A DNA stretch of 64,000 nt from Sipunculus nudus (lineage: Eukaryota; Annelida; Sipuncula; Golfingiida; Sipunculidae). Under the pieces are notes generated by a model. The model was not told the DNA's origin and did no database searches. It saw nothing but the letters and a program-made list of their open reading frames with translations. The DNA is taken from NCBI GenBank assembly GCA_026874595.1, contig CM049311.1, positions 21,816,676-21,880,675 on the forward strand, in the 5' to 3' direction. The translations under genes and the position numbers were made by a program. Of the stretch, positions 1 to 10,700 are shown in pieces (positions within the stretch are counted from its first letter, which is position 1; each line of letters begins with the position of its first letter).

Positions 1-1690
1 AGCTCTGCTTTAGTGATCAGTGATCACCCTAATGTTGTCCTTTGTTCATCTGACTGTCTTGCAGTCTGTCTGGCTGTTATCAGGTCTCATTTTAGCTCTG
101 CTGTAGTGATCAGTGATCACCGTAATGTTGTCCTTTGTTGATCTGGCTGTCTTTCAGCCTATGAGCCTGTTATCAGGTCACATTTTAGCTCTGCTATAGT
201 GATCAGTGATCACCCTAATGTTGTCCTTTGTTCATCTGGCTGTCTTGCAGTCTGTCTGGCTGTTACCAGGTCTCATTTTAGCTCTGCTATAGTGATCAGT
301 GATCACCCTAATGTTGTCCTTTGTTCATCTGGCTGACTTGCAGTCTGTCTGGCTGTTATCAGGTCTCATTTTAGCTCTGCTGTAGTGATCAGTGATCACC
401 CTAATGTTGTCCTTTGTTCATCTGGCTGTCTTGCAGTCTGTCTGGCTGTTACCAGGTCTCATTTTAGCTCTGCTATTGTGATCAGTGATCACCCTAATGT
501 TGTCCTTTGTTCATCTGGCTGTCTTGCAGTCTGTCTGGCTGTTATCAGGTCTCATTTTAGCTCTGCTATAGTGATCAGTGATCACCCTAATGTTGTCCTT
601 TGTTCATCTGGATGTCTTGCAGTCTGTCTGGCTGTTATCAGGTCTCATTTAAGCTCTGCTGTAGTGATCAGTGATCACCCTAATGTTGTCCTTTGTTGAT
701 CTAGCTGTCTTTCAGCCTATGAGCCTGTTATCAGGTCACATTTTAGCTCTGCTATAGTGATCAGTGATCACCCTAATGTTGTCCTTTGTTGATCTGGCTG
801 TCTTACAGTCTGCCTGGCGGTTACCAGGTCTCATTTTAGCTCTGTTATAGTGATCAGTGATCACCCTAATGTTGTCCTTTGTTCATCTGGCTGTCTTGCA
901 GTCTGTCTGGCTGTTATCAGGTTTCATTTTAGCTCTGCTGTAGTCATCAGTGATCACCCTAATGTTGTCCTTTGTTGATCTGGCTGTCTTTCAGCCTGTG
1001 AGGCTGTTATCAGGTCTCATTTTAGCTCTGCTATAGTGATCAGTGATCACCCTAATGTTGTTCTTTTTTCATCTGGCTGTCTTTCAGCCTGTGAGGCTGT
1101 TATCAGGTCTCATTTTAGCTCTGCTGTATTGAACAGTGATCCCCCTAATGTTGTCCTTTGTTCATCTGGCTGTCTTGCAGTCTGTCTAGCTGTTACCAGG
1201 TCACAATTTTAGTTCTGCTATAGTGATCAGTGATCACCCTTATGTTGTCCTTTGTTCATCTGGCTGTCTTGCAGCTTGTGAGGCTGTTATCAGGTCACAT
1301 TTTAGCTCTGCTATAGTGATCAGTGATCACCCTAATGTTGTCCTTTTTTCATCTGGCTGTCTTTCAGCCTGTGAGGCTGTTATCAGGTCTCATTTTAGCT
1401 CTGCTGTATTGAACAGTGATCCCCCTAATGTTGTCCTTTGTTCATCTGGCTGTCTTGCAGTCTGTCTGGCTGTTACCAGGTCACAATTTTAGTTCTGCTA
1501 TAGTGATCAGTGATCACCCTTATGTTGTCCTTTGTTCATCTGGCTGTCTTGCAGTCTGTCTGGCAGTTATCAGGTCACAATTTTAGCTCAGCTGACTGAA
1601 AGTTACCTGAGTTAATGTGATCACCCTAATGTTGTTCTTTGTCCATTTAGCTGTCTCACAGTCTGTCTGGCTTTTATCAGGACACAAATC
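1..1690 (+). repeat. 93-bp minisatellite array (about 17 units), open at the left edge
   Basis: GTGATCAGTGATCACC recurs at about 15, 108, 201 and 294 and onward, giving a 93-bp period. Two main unit variants differ in the middle of the unit (GCAGTCTGTCTGGCTGTTA against TTTCAGCCTGTGAGGCTGTTA). The array starts before the window. The last divergent unit (about 1590-1690) carries an intact AGCTCAGCTGACTGAAAGT head and runs straight into family A body sequence, which points to the source of the unit. Because 93 is a multiple of 3, stop-free frames of about 100 codons arise; I do not read them as genes. Confidence 0.95.
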
Positions 1691-2345
1691 ATAACTGTCA
1701 TACTTGGAAACTTATAACTGTACATCCAGAGATGTCCTAGGCAAGTTTTTTAAACCGTATAAACTTAGGTCAGTGTGACCTATATTCTGTGAGCTACCGG
1801 TATGAAGAAAACCATGATTTTATCTCTGTGAAAGGCAGAGGGTCACAGATCATAAACAGTGAGACCTGGAAGCTTCTAACGATTAATATCAAGGAATGTT
1901 CTGGCCAAATCTGAGATATTGGAAACCTGAAATTAGGTCATGGTGACCTATATTCTGCCTGCTTCTGGCCAAAAAAATTTCCTTGGAAAACTGGAATTGA
2001 GCCATTGCATGTGTATCATATTTGGTGAACTGCTAGTCCAAACATAATTATGAACCCCAAGACAGCCAAACAGGGCACTAACCTTAAATGTTGGACCTAC
2101 TAATGTAACTTCCAGAATTAGGGGCACTGGGCAGATTTCTTTGGAATATGAAAATTGGGTCACTGTGACCTAGCTATATTATGTGAGCTGGGGGGGGGGA
2201 TATAATTTTAGCATTGTGAGGGTCAGATGGGCCTTGAACCTCTAACCTAACATCAAGCAAAGTCCAGGTCAATTTTTCTCAGAAATCACAAATAAGGTCA
2301 CTTCCACCTATATTCTATAAGATTTGGGCAGATCACATGCATGAT
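1690..2345 (+). repeat. Family A interspersed repeat body
   Basis: Diverged repeats of a module that includes GACACAAATCATAACTG, GACCTGGAAGCTTCTAAC, CTTGGAAAACTGGAATT and AGGTCA...GTGACCTATATTCTG. The same text recurs at 12.7, 17.2, 21.3, 24.4, 25.6 and 30.6 kb. It is continuous with the last unit of the 93-bp array. No coding potential is seen. Confidence 0.75.
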
Positions 2346-2471
2346 TTGAGCACTTAGGAAGTCATTATTCCCATTGTTTGAGGTTCCTTTAGATGAAATC
2401 ACCTGAAAGTTTGACTGTCAAAAAATCTTAGAAACCTTAATCTCATAAACAAACCTACTACCTTTTTCCCA

Positions 2472-3331
2472 TAGTACGGTATGGTTGGGACTGTTACCGG
2501 TATACAGTATTATTACGATATCTGACAGCTACGGTTATCATACTGTCAACTTTCCTATTATCGCAATATCACAATATCAATTTTTGTTCACGATAATGGT
2601 TCACAAGCAAGCCCTTGAAGTTCAAAATAAATTTATTTCAAAGAATCAAATTTATTTTTATAAACCACATGTATTTGAATACATGCGTGTGGGTGGAACC
2701 GTGTGCTTGAAGACTTGGGATTAATTGGAAATGTCTGGAAGTAGCAGGATGAATCAGAGAGGACAAAAGCTTGAGGATTCCAGGAGAAAATAACATTATA
2801 ATGAAAGAGCAATAAATACATATATTTATGCTTTTATTGCATGGAACAAAAATGTCAACATAAAGGTGTCACCACTGAATCAAACATTCCACACAGGTTG
2901 CATATTTTGCCATATAAAATTGAGATGGTATATTTAGCCATAATTGGTATGACACCTCCAAAAATTCGCCGGGATTCTGCGGCTTTTATGTAGCTATAGG
3001 AAACTGATGGAAAGATCTGACAAGCGTGATTCGACGATGGGGGCAGGTTTTCCCGCGCCTCAAGCTTGCACACCTGCAGGACCTTCATGCAACTTACTTC
3101 ACTTAATGGATCATTCTGTGGTACTGGCACAATAGGTATAAATGATATTAATACTTAACCCCTTGTATAAAGTCAGGACTTTAAGGGTGGTTGTTATAAA
3201 TATCATTATTGATGGCTTATTATTGCCATTATATATAATTAAAAATATCGTGAAATCACGTTATATCGCGATAAAATTTGAATAATTATCATGATATCAA
3301 AAACCCATATTGTCCCAACACTATAGTACGG
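2472..3331. mobile_element. Non-autonomous hAT-type DNA transposon with 8-bp target site duplication
   Basis: The element proper is 2480-3323 (844 bp). The left terminus reads TATGGTTGGGAC and the right terminus GTCCCAACACTA, so the ends are imperfect terminal inverted repeats. Both sides are flanked by the identical 8-mer TAGTACGG (2472-2479 and 3324-3331), the target duplication length typical of hAT elements. Subterminal regions are rich in ATATCG/CGATAT palindromes, common in hAT ends. I find no transposase, so mobility would depend on another copy. The minus-strand frame at 2855-3130 has no motif I recognise. Confidence 0.85.
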
Positions 3332-3339
3332 TATCAATC

Positions 3340-3550
3340 ATTAATCAATGTACATATGTTTTTGATGAAAAATACATAATTCAAAAGTAGATGGATATAT
3401 TGGCTAAGAATTTTGTACATTTTTCTGTTGTGTAGCTTTGTTGTAGACTAGACAGGTGGAGCCACCTACCATCTTTTTTTTGTTTTATACATTGGTACCC
3501 TTTTCTCAAGAATGGTTTGGCTTATCTGTCTGAAATTATGCTCGTTAATC
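3340..3550 (+). repeat. Family B repeat fragment
   Basis: Contains GACTAGACAGGTGGAGCCACCTACCATC followed by TTCTCAAGAATGGTTTGGC...GTCTGAAATTATGC, the family B order of a GGTGG..CCACC palindrome and then a 'CTCAGGAGTGGTTTG...CTGAAAT' block. No gene is seen. Confidence 0.6.
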
Positions 3551-3806
3551 AGGGCTCGACATTATCTTTTTAAAGTACTTGCCCAGTCAGACAAATAACA
3601 TCTAGCTTTTACTTGCCCTACATAAATCATTGCTCGTATTTAAGAACACAAACATCCTTTTTCAGGCCCTTTGATAAAGGTTTATGCTGGACCCACTTGC
3701 CCAGTCGGGCAAGTTGGAGGTGACTTTAAGTTGCCCTCCCACTACTTTCTGGAACTTTAACTTGCCCAGGGCAAGAGGTTTATAATTATCATTAATGTCG
3801 AGCCAT
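3551..3806. mobile_element. Short MITE with 12-bp terminal inverted repeats
   Basis: GGCTCGACATTA at 3553-3564 is matched by TAATGTCGAGCC at 3793-3804. The interior holds repeated CTTGCC/GGCAAG motifs that pair with each other. The flanks share GTTAAT, but I cannot fix a full 8-bp target duplication. The terminal sequence resembles hAT MITEs, but that assignment is inferred. No coding capacity. Confidence 0.75.
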
Positions 3807-3809
3807 GTT

Positions 3810-6020
3810 AATTAATCTTTTATAGAATTCTCTTACACAAGACTGGTGGCACCACCTCAAATCATGTATTTGTAGAATACATTCACACATTTATCTTAGG
3901 AGTTGTTTACTGTAGCAGACTGAAACTGTGCATGTCTATAGATCTTGGATTGCTTTATTTTGTATACAAGAATGGAGATTTATTGGTGAATCTTTGAGCT
4001 AATGGGATGGTGTGGCATCATTTGTCCTTCATCCAGCATTTGCTGTCTACTGTAGGTTAACCTATGCTGTCTCAAAAATTGTAATGAAATAGCAGCCCAA
4101 AATTTTGTGGAAGAATCCATCACATGTCAAACTTTATCGGATTAAACATATTTTTGTTGCTGTATTTGCATCTACTTACATTTCATGGAGAAAAAGCTAA
4201 TAAACCTTTAAAAATCTTCTGCTCCAAAACTGTCCAGCCAAATTGTCCAATATTTCATAGAAATAATTCCAGGAAAAATCTCTGTCAAGTTTGTTTTCAA
4301 GAAAGGTCCAGTTTGGTGATTTTTAACCCAGTTACGTTAAGCTGAACTTGGTTATTGGGCAAAAAAAATACTAAAATATAAGTTACTTAGTATCAGAAAC
4401 TGGTGGAGCTATCATCATCAAATGTCATGCAAATATTGGTCCATGAGTCATATTTGAAATTGAAGTATTGGTGGATTTGATGTATCAGCCTGAAATTGGG
4501 CATATGTATACATCTTTGATAGCTTCATTTTTATGCAAGACTGGTGGTTCCATCTACAATCAGAGTTGCACACTTATTTCTCATAAGGGATTTACCATAT
4601 CAGCCTGAAATTATGCATGTCGATTGTTAAGGAACCTAATAACAACAGAACACATGATCGTGTTCAGCACAAATTCTGTTATGGAGATAACAAAAATTAG
4701 ATTCTGTAACACTAAGCAGCATGAAATGTCTAGGGGAATGAATAAAGAAGTCAGTGGTTTTTTGTTAACAAATAATTATAATTTATTCTTAGAACAATCC
4801 GAACATTACAATACACTTAATCAATACAATCACACAGTATAACAATAAAATGTACACTACCAGAGTATCCAGCTCCTAGGCTTTGATTTCTGGATACCAC
4901 CACTGTCACAGCTCAATAAGCATCCTTTAACATAAATAATCCAATTAAATAGTTATAATCTAATGGCAAACTGGAGAGAGTCTGTATTTAATCTGTATTA
5001 AGTCTGTTAAATATCTGACACCACTGCAGTTATTGGTAAGGTCCCAAACCTGACAAGAAGGTAACACTCTTAGTGCTCGCTGGTATTTTCCTTTCTGCCA
5101 GCTCTAAACACAGCCCCTAATTTATAGCTTCTCATCCAAAAATTCTAGAAATGAAAAATTCACAAAGAACAATTCACACGCACATGAACAGACCTAAAAC
5201 ATCTAGAACAAGGAACGCTGTGTCTCTACGCTTCAGACCCCACACACCAGCTAGCGCGAAACAAGCAAGGTTCCCATAGCAATGAACTATGCCTGCACTA
5301 CACGAATCATAATGTCAACAGACACATGTGACACTCCTGTGCACAACAAAACAGACACCTATAACACCATACATCTCTGATAGGTTTGTTGTAAATACAA
5401 GACTTTTGGTGCCAAGAACAATTTTTTTTGTTTTTTTGTTTCATGCTTCTTAGCACATAGACCAAAAGTAGTTTGAAGTCTTTGCCTGGATTTTGCATAT
5501 CTATACATCATTGACTGATTTCTTCTACATAAGACTGGTGGAGCCACCTACAATCATTATATATAGTGTCTATGCATTCCAGTATTTCAGGAGTGACATT
5601 TGTGTAATTGTTGCTTATACTCGGGTTTAAAATGTTTAGTACTTGCATTGTCGATATATGTGTCACATGTGTACTTGAAAAGTAGTTGTCCGGCATGGAA
5701 GCATTATACTTGATGTATATCCTATTGCACTGGTTTGCATTAGGCTTGTAGGCCTAGTTAGATCTATCTTTACCAATATTTTTTAAATGTCCGCAATTAT
5801 GTCAGTTTTTTCCCCAGCAATGATTCACCTAGAATCCCAAGGTGTGGTATGTTTATTGAACATGTCATGACTAGTTTTATCAGGTGATATGACTGGTGAC
5901 ACCACCAGTATTTTTTTAGACAGGTGATGCACAATGATAACAACGGTGCCAGTCCCTCACCCTCTAACAGTTGGATGCAGTAGATTTCAAAAAAGGTCAA
6001 ACTGAATATCCAGGGAGATC
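3810..6020 (+). repeat. Diverged family B fragments with intervening unrecognised sequence
   Basis: Family B palindrome remnants occur near 3842 (GACTGGTGGCACCACCTC), 4541 (GACTGGTGGTTCCATCT), 5533 (GACTGGTGGAGCCACCTAC) and 5889 (GACTGGTGACACCACC). Each is followed by the 'rise in temperature' style block TTGCATATCAGCCTGAAATT or a decayed form of it. The part from about 4620 to 5340 does not match this family and looks like an independent insertion of unknown type. No convincing gene. Confidence 0.5.
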
Positions 6021-6615
6021 CTCCAATAGTCTCCAAGGACAAAGACACATCTGTCAACTGAGCATCCTGCCTCATGCATCCCTTGCTTATATTAGAATAT
6101 GGTACATTCATGGTATTGTCAAATTACATTTTGTAATATTGTTATGAAGTAGGAGGGGCATATTAATGGCTTGAAAAATATATAAAGGAATTTATTTATT
6201 TCATCAGCAAATGTGGATCATTCATTCTGAGCACTTCAGTGAAAAGGTTTATTAGCTCAGTTGACTATAAGTCATCTGAGCTATAGCTATGGTCCATTGT
6301 CTGTCTGCCTGTCAATTAGACTGGCATTTTTAATCCATTAGACCTATGAAGGAATCTAAAATTTGGCAGACTGTTGTAGGTCCCAAAGTCTCCAACCATC
6401 CAAAAATATTTGTCACTGCAACTTTATTCCTTCAAGAAATTTAGGAAAAACTTTTTCATTTAAAACCTATCAACTTAACGGGGATTTGCAAAAGAGTGTA
6501 TCAAGTTTTAAAAAATAAAAAAATGTGTATATTTTTATCACATGAGCCTTTAAAAATCTCTAGGATTTCTGGATCTTACATCATGTGGTTAAAGGTCAAT
6601 TTTCCTTTTTTTCAG

Positions 6616-6774
6616 AAAAGACAGTCCCTTAAAAATCATTGGCTAAAAAAGGAAAAGGGAAAAGAAGATTACACAGTCCCAAAAGGAGACAAAGGAGGAA
6701 GAGAGGTCACCTGTTAGGTCAAGGTCAAGAAGTAGAAGATCAAGGTCACCTGACAGAAAAAGTAAAGAAGAGAG
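6616..6774 (+). pseudogene. RS-domain exon-like copy 1
   Basis: Bounded by TTTTTTTCAG (acceptor, ends 6615) and GTAAGA (donor, 6775). One frame reads RSPVRSRSRSRRSRSPDRK near the 3' end (from 6704). This is an Arg-Ser dipeptide run of the kind found in SR splicing proteins and related factors. That frame meets TAA at 6644 if the exon starts at 6616, so the full block is not open. Use of a weaker internal CAG (ends 6676) would keep the RS frame open in phase 0. The block ends with a two-base overhang in the RS frame. It may be a decayed exon, an alternative terminal exon, or a live exon using the internal acceptor. Confidence 0.55.
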
Positions 6775-7684
6775 GTAAGAGACAATCAATGTTACTGCAT
6801 TCGGGTGATCATTTTAGGCAGCCTTAAAGTTAGTTGTATGAAAGTGTGTGTGTATATATATATATTATATATATGGTTATATATATAATATATATGGTTA
6901 GTAAAAAACGCTCAGCTGAGAAACTTATGTTTTGTAGAGTTTTTATAAGCCCTTTTATGACAGACTTGTTATGGTTTTGCCCACTGTCTGTCTGTCTGTC
7001 TGAATATTATTTATGGTCAGAGGTCATTCTGCTACTTTGTGTTGTCATCACAGTTACTTACCATGAATATGAACAATTTTGATTAAACTCATCAGAAATG
7101 TTATTAAAATATCTGGCTTCAGTTCGAATTCCAGTGAAATCCATGCATATTTTATGAGGTCAGAGGTCACATCGTGCCTCATGCATCACTTGCTTACATT
7201 AGAATATGGTATATTCATGGTATTGTCAAATTACATTTTGTAATATTGTTATGAAGTAGGAGGGGCATATTAATGACTTGAAAATATATATAAAGGAATG
7301 TTAGATTTATTTCATCAGCAAATATGGATCATTCATTCTGAGCACTTCAGTGGAGAGGTTTATTAGCTTAGTTGACTTAGTCATCTGAGCTATAGCTATG
7401 GCCCATTGTCTGTCTGCCTGTCAATTAGACTGGCATTTTTTTAATCCATTAAACCTATGAATGAATCTAAAATTTGGAAGACTGTTAGAGGTCCCAAAGT
7501 CTCCAACCATCCAAAAATATTTGTCACTGCAACTTCATTCCTATAAGAGATTTACGAAAAATTTTCCATTAAAACCTATCAACCTAACAGGGATTTGCAA
7601 AAATGTGTAACAAGTTTTAGAAAAATATAAAATTCTGTATATTTTTATCACATGAGCCTTTAAAAATCTTCAGGATTTCTGGAT

Positions 7685-8091
7685 TTTTTTTTTATAGATT
7701 TTCTTGGTGGAGGTAACCGCCTCCATTTTTTTTAAATGCTTGCTTAATTAAGTCTATATATACAACCGCAGAATTTCCATTCCAGTTTCGGACTCCGTGA
7801 CAGGGGCTTGCACACAATGCTCTGGCGTCAACCAGGCTTGGTGATTCACTCCTGCGGGTCCTGGGTGTGTCTCATCCCCATTGCTGGGTCATAACACCAA
7901 GGAACCCCCGAAAGGCACACTTGTTTGTGAGTGAAACCCGACTGTTGGATACAGTCTCCCCATTGGGCCTGCAGAGCACCCACCCTGGGTAGGGGTCGAC
8001 CGTGAAAAATCTCACCAGCTCGGCTGAGATTAGAAATCACAATCTCCCTGCTTTGAGCCCTGCGATCTACCCCTGAGCCACAGAAGCCGGT
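7685..8091 (-). mobile_element. tRNA-derived SINE
   Basis: A 407-bp insertion inside unit 2 of the amplified array is flanked by the perfect 11-bp duplication GATTTCTGGAT (7674-7684 and 8092-8102). Read on the minus strand, it starts with a tRNA-like head. The A-box-like TGGCTCAGGGGTAGA lies at complement 8066-8080. A degenerate B-box-like GTGATTTCTAATCTC lies at complement 8026-8040. It ends in an A-rich tail, seen as T(9-10) at 7685 on the + strand. It is absent from the same point in the other array units, so it inserted after the duplication that made unit 2. The SINE family is not identified. Confidence 0.85.
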
Positions 8092-8143
8092 GATTTCTGG
8101 ATCTTACATCATGTGGTTAAAGTTCAATTTTCCTTTTTTTCAG

Positions 8144-8310
8144 AAAAGACAGTCCCCTGAAGTTCATCAACAAAACACCAAGAAAATAGTAGATAACACA
8201 GTCCTAAAAGGATTCCAAGGAGGAAGAGAGGTCACCTGTTAGGTCAAGGTCAGGAAGGCTTTATAAAGTGGAAGATCAAGGTCACCTGACAGAAAAAGTA
8301 AAGAAGAGAG
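8144..8310 (+). pseudogene. RS-domain exon-like copy 2
   Basis: Acceptor TTTTTTTCAG ends at 8143 and donor GTAAGATG begins at 8311. It shares GAGGAAGAGAGGTCACCTGT and TCACCTGACAGAAAAAGTAA with copy 1. A short insertion (GGCTTTATAAAG region, about 8250) shifts the frame in the middle of the RS run, and other frames carry stops. It is therefore a decayed copy as a coding exon, although both splice signals are kept. Confidence 0.5.
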
Positions 8311-8639
8311 GTAAGATGTTAACAATCAGTGTTATTGCATTCAGATGATCAGTTTTAGGCAGCCTTAAAGTAAGTTGTATAAAAGTGTGTGTGTGTATAT
8401 AATTATATATATATATGGTAAGTAAAAACGCTCAACTCAGTGACATATATTTTGTAGAGTTTTTTAAAGCCCTTTAATGACAGACAGTTTTGCACACCGT
8501 CTGTCTGTCCGTCCGCATATTAATTAAGGTCACAGGTTACTCTGCTACTTTGTGGTGTCATATCACAATAACTTACCCAGAATATGAACAATTTTGATTC
8601 ATCAGAAATGTTATTAAAATTACTGGCCTCAGTTTAAAT

Positions 8640-9130
8640 TCCAGTGAAGTCCATGCATATTTTATGAGGTCAGAGGTCACCACACTTTGGAGGCACCATG
8701 GTCACTTACCCAAAATCCTATGGATTTTCATGAAACTCCTTATACATATTTCCAGTAGGCTTTCTCACCTGATTTACATTCTCATCAAAATTCATGCATA
8801 TCTAATGAGGTTTGAGGTCAAGGCTCTGGGAAATTACCTTGGTGACTTACAAATATCCTGTGGATACACATGCATTAAACTCAGTATACATATTTACCAA
8901 AAGCCTTTCTCACCTGATTTACATTCTCATCAAAATTCACACATATTAAATGAGGTCAGAGGTCACTGCACTATGAAAGTACCTTCGTGACTTACAAAAA
9001 CCTATGGAATTTCATGCAACTCATTATACATATTTACCAATAGTTTCTCACCTGAATTACATTCTCATAAAAATTCACACATATTTTAAGAGGGCAGAGC
9101 TCACCAAATACATGACAGGCATATTATGCA
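8640..9130 (+). repeat. Family C tandem units (about 140-150 bp) with AGGTCAGAGGTCA
   Basis: Three successive units share TGAGGTCAGAGGTCAC or a diverged form, GACTTAC(A/C)AAA, CTATGGATTTTCATGAAACTC, and TTTCTCACCTGATTTACATTCTCATCAAAATTCA. The block recurs at about 10.0-10.2 and 15.85-16.7 kb. A stop-free frame crosses it (8664-8990), but its period and decay show it to be repeat sequence and not a gene. Confidence 0.75.
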
Positions 9131-9359
9131 CGTTTTAGGTGCTCTTGTGGATAATTTTATGAATTCTCCTGAGACAATCCAATATTCATAGTTTTACATA
9201 AAGTATACTGAAAAATGTTTTCAAATTCCAACATATATAAAAATTTAAAAAATATAAAAAAATATAAAAAGTTTAAAGATTTATCAAATAAGTCTGTAAA
9301 ACTTCAGGGATTCTGGAAATTACATCATGTATTTAAAGTTAAATTTTCCTTTTTTTCAG

Positions 9360-9432
9360 AAAAGACAGTCCCCTAAGACAAGTCATAATACAATTAGAAA
9401 GAGGAGAAAGAGAGAAACTTGCAAGAAGAGAG
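9360..9432 (+). pseudogene. RS-domain exon-like copy 3 (short, open)
   Basis: Acceptor TTTTTTTCAG ends at 9359 and donor GTGAGAG starts at 9433. Phase 0 is fully open and reads KRQSPKTSHNT followed by IRKRRKRETCKKR, a strongly basic segment. It lacks the long RS run of copy 1. As a short open exon with both sites it is the copy most able to be spliced in, but its two-base overhang does not by itself join in frame to the exon at 11404. Coding use is therefore unproven. Confidence 0.4.
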
Positions 9433-9535
9433 GTGAGAGACTATCAGTATAAATGCATTCAGATGATCATTTTTTAGCCAGCCTTCAAGTATGTTTTTTA
9501 TTTTATATTGTATTAAAGTTTGTAAAGTATAAATG

Positions 9536-9537
<2 letters not shown>

Positions 9538-9614
<77 letters not shown>
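9538..9614. repeat. (AT)n microsatellite, about 38 repeats
   Basis: An uninterrupted run of alternating A and T of about 77 bases lies in array unit 3. The long Tyr-Ile frame across it on the minus strand is a translation of the simple repeat. Shorter AT runs are at 6855-6893 and 8395-8418, at the matching place in units 1 and 2. Confidence 0.95.
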
Positions 9615-9619
<5 letters not shown>

Positions 9620-10476
9620 ATATAGTATTTGTGATAACTCAACTCAAGGACTTACATTTTGTGGAGATTTTATACTCCATTTATATGATGGGAGTATTAT
9701 ATATGGTATACCCACCATCTGTCTGTCTGTATGTCTGTTCACCTTTTGTTGCAGCAATAACTTATTGGGCCTTTGATGGGTTTTCACAAAATTCATCATA
9801 ACTACTAACCATCTCGTCTTAGTATGATTATGAGCAACATCCACACATATTTAATAAGGTCACAGGTCACTAGGCTACTTTGTGGTGTTGCCACAATAAC
9901 TTACAAAGAAATTGAAGGATTTTAAGGAAACTCATCAGAAATATATATCAATCAATAAAATATCTTCCTTAAGTTTTATTCCAGCAAAATGTATGCTCAT
10001 TTAATGAGGTCAGAGGTCACCGCACTTTAGAGGCACCTTGGTGACTTACCAAAAATCTTATGCATTTTCATGAAACTGATTATACAAATTTACCCGCAAA
10101 GTTTCTCACCCTAATTATATTCTCATCAAAATTCACACATTTTTCATGAGGTCACAGGTGACCTGATACACAACGGGAGTAATATGCATATTTGTGGTGC
10201 TCTTTTAAGTAATTTTATGGAATCTCAATTAGACAGAATCCAACATTCATAGTTTTACATAGTCTACTAACAAATGCTTTTATATTTTTAACAGAGAAAT
10301 TGATTAGCTGAACTTGCTTTAAGTCATATGAGCTTTAGTTAGCTTCTGCTGAAGTGTCTGTCAAGTTTTGAAAATATTAAAAGTTGTATAGCTTTATCAA
10401 ATTAGTCTATAAATCTTCAGGGTTTCTAGATCTTACATAATGTGTTTAAAGTTCAATTTTCCAATTTTTTTTTCAG

Positions 10477-10568
10477 AAAAAGACAGTCCTAGTCAAAGAA
10501 GAAAGAGGTCAGCTGTTCAGTGTAAGTCAAACATCTAAGTGCCTGACAGCAAAAAGAGAAGAAGAGAG
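10477..10568 (+). pseudogene. RS-domain exon-like copy 4
   Basis: Acceptor TTTTTTTTTCAG ends at 10476 and donor GTGAGAG starts at 10569. The phase-0 frame is open to the donor. The frame that resembles the ancestral exon reads DSPSQRRKRSAVQCKSN and then stops. It keeps the ends of the unit (CAGAAAAAGACAGTCC and AGAGAAGAAGAGAG) but has lost most of the RS dipeptides. It is the copy nearest to the spliced gene that starts at 11404. Confidence 0.4.
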
Positions 10569-10700
10569 GTGAGAGACTACCAGTGTTATTGCATTCAGAT
10601 GATCATTTTATGAAAGTTTTGAATTATGTTGAATAAAAGTATACCTATATGTATATATACATTTAGTTTTAGTAAAAACTCCAGGACTTACAATGAGTTA

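Larger units (their letters stand above)
6070..10700 (+). repeat. Tandem amplification (4 copies) of a unit of about 1.1 kb holding an RS-type exon
   Basis: Four successive segments share the same order: ATTAGAATATGGTA...GTATTGTCAAATTAC; a GCTCAG(C/T)TGACT...ATCTGAGCTATAG head; TTACATCATGTGGTTAAAG; a polypyrimidine tract plus CAGAAAAGACAGTCC; an exon-like block; GT(A/G)AGA; then GCATTCAGATGATCATTTT. Exon-like starts are at 6616, 8144, 9360 and 10477. Spacings are 1528 (about 1110 without the SINE), 1216 and 1117. Later units have gained family C sequence and an (AT)n tract. The amplification lies just upstream of the spliced gene at 11404-29125. Confidence 0.8.

Noticed and set aside
385-1492. 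Repeat-protein-like open frames in the 93-bp array
   Set aside because: Open frames follow from a period divisible by 3. Unit variants include frameshifting changes and no splice or start context supports coding.
8015-8090. A functional tRNA gene on the minus strand
   Set aside because: The B box and acceptor stem are degenerate and the segment is the head of an insertion with target duplication, so it is a SINE.
9394-9642. Tyr-Ile repeat protein
   Set aside because: Direct translation of the (AT)n microsatellite.
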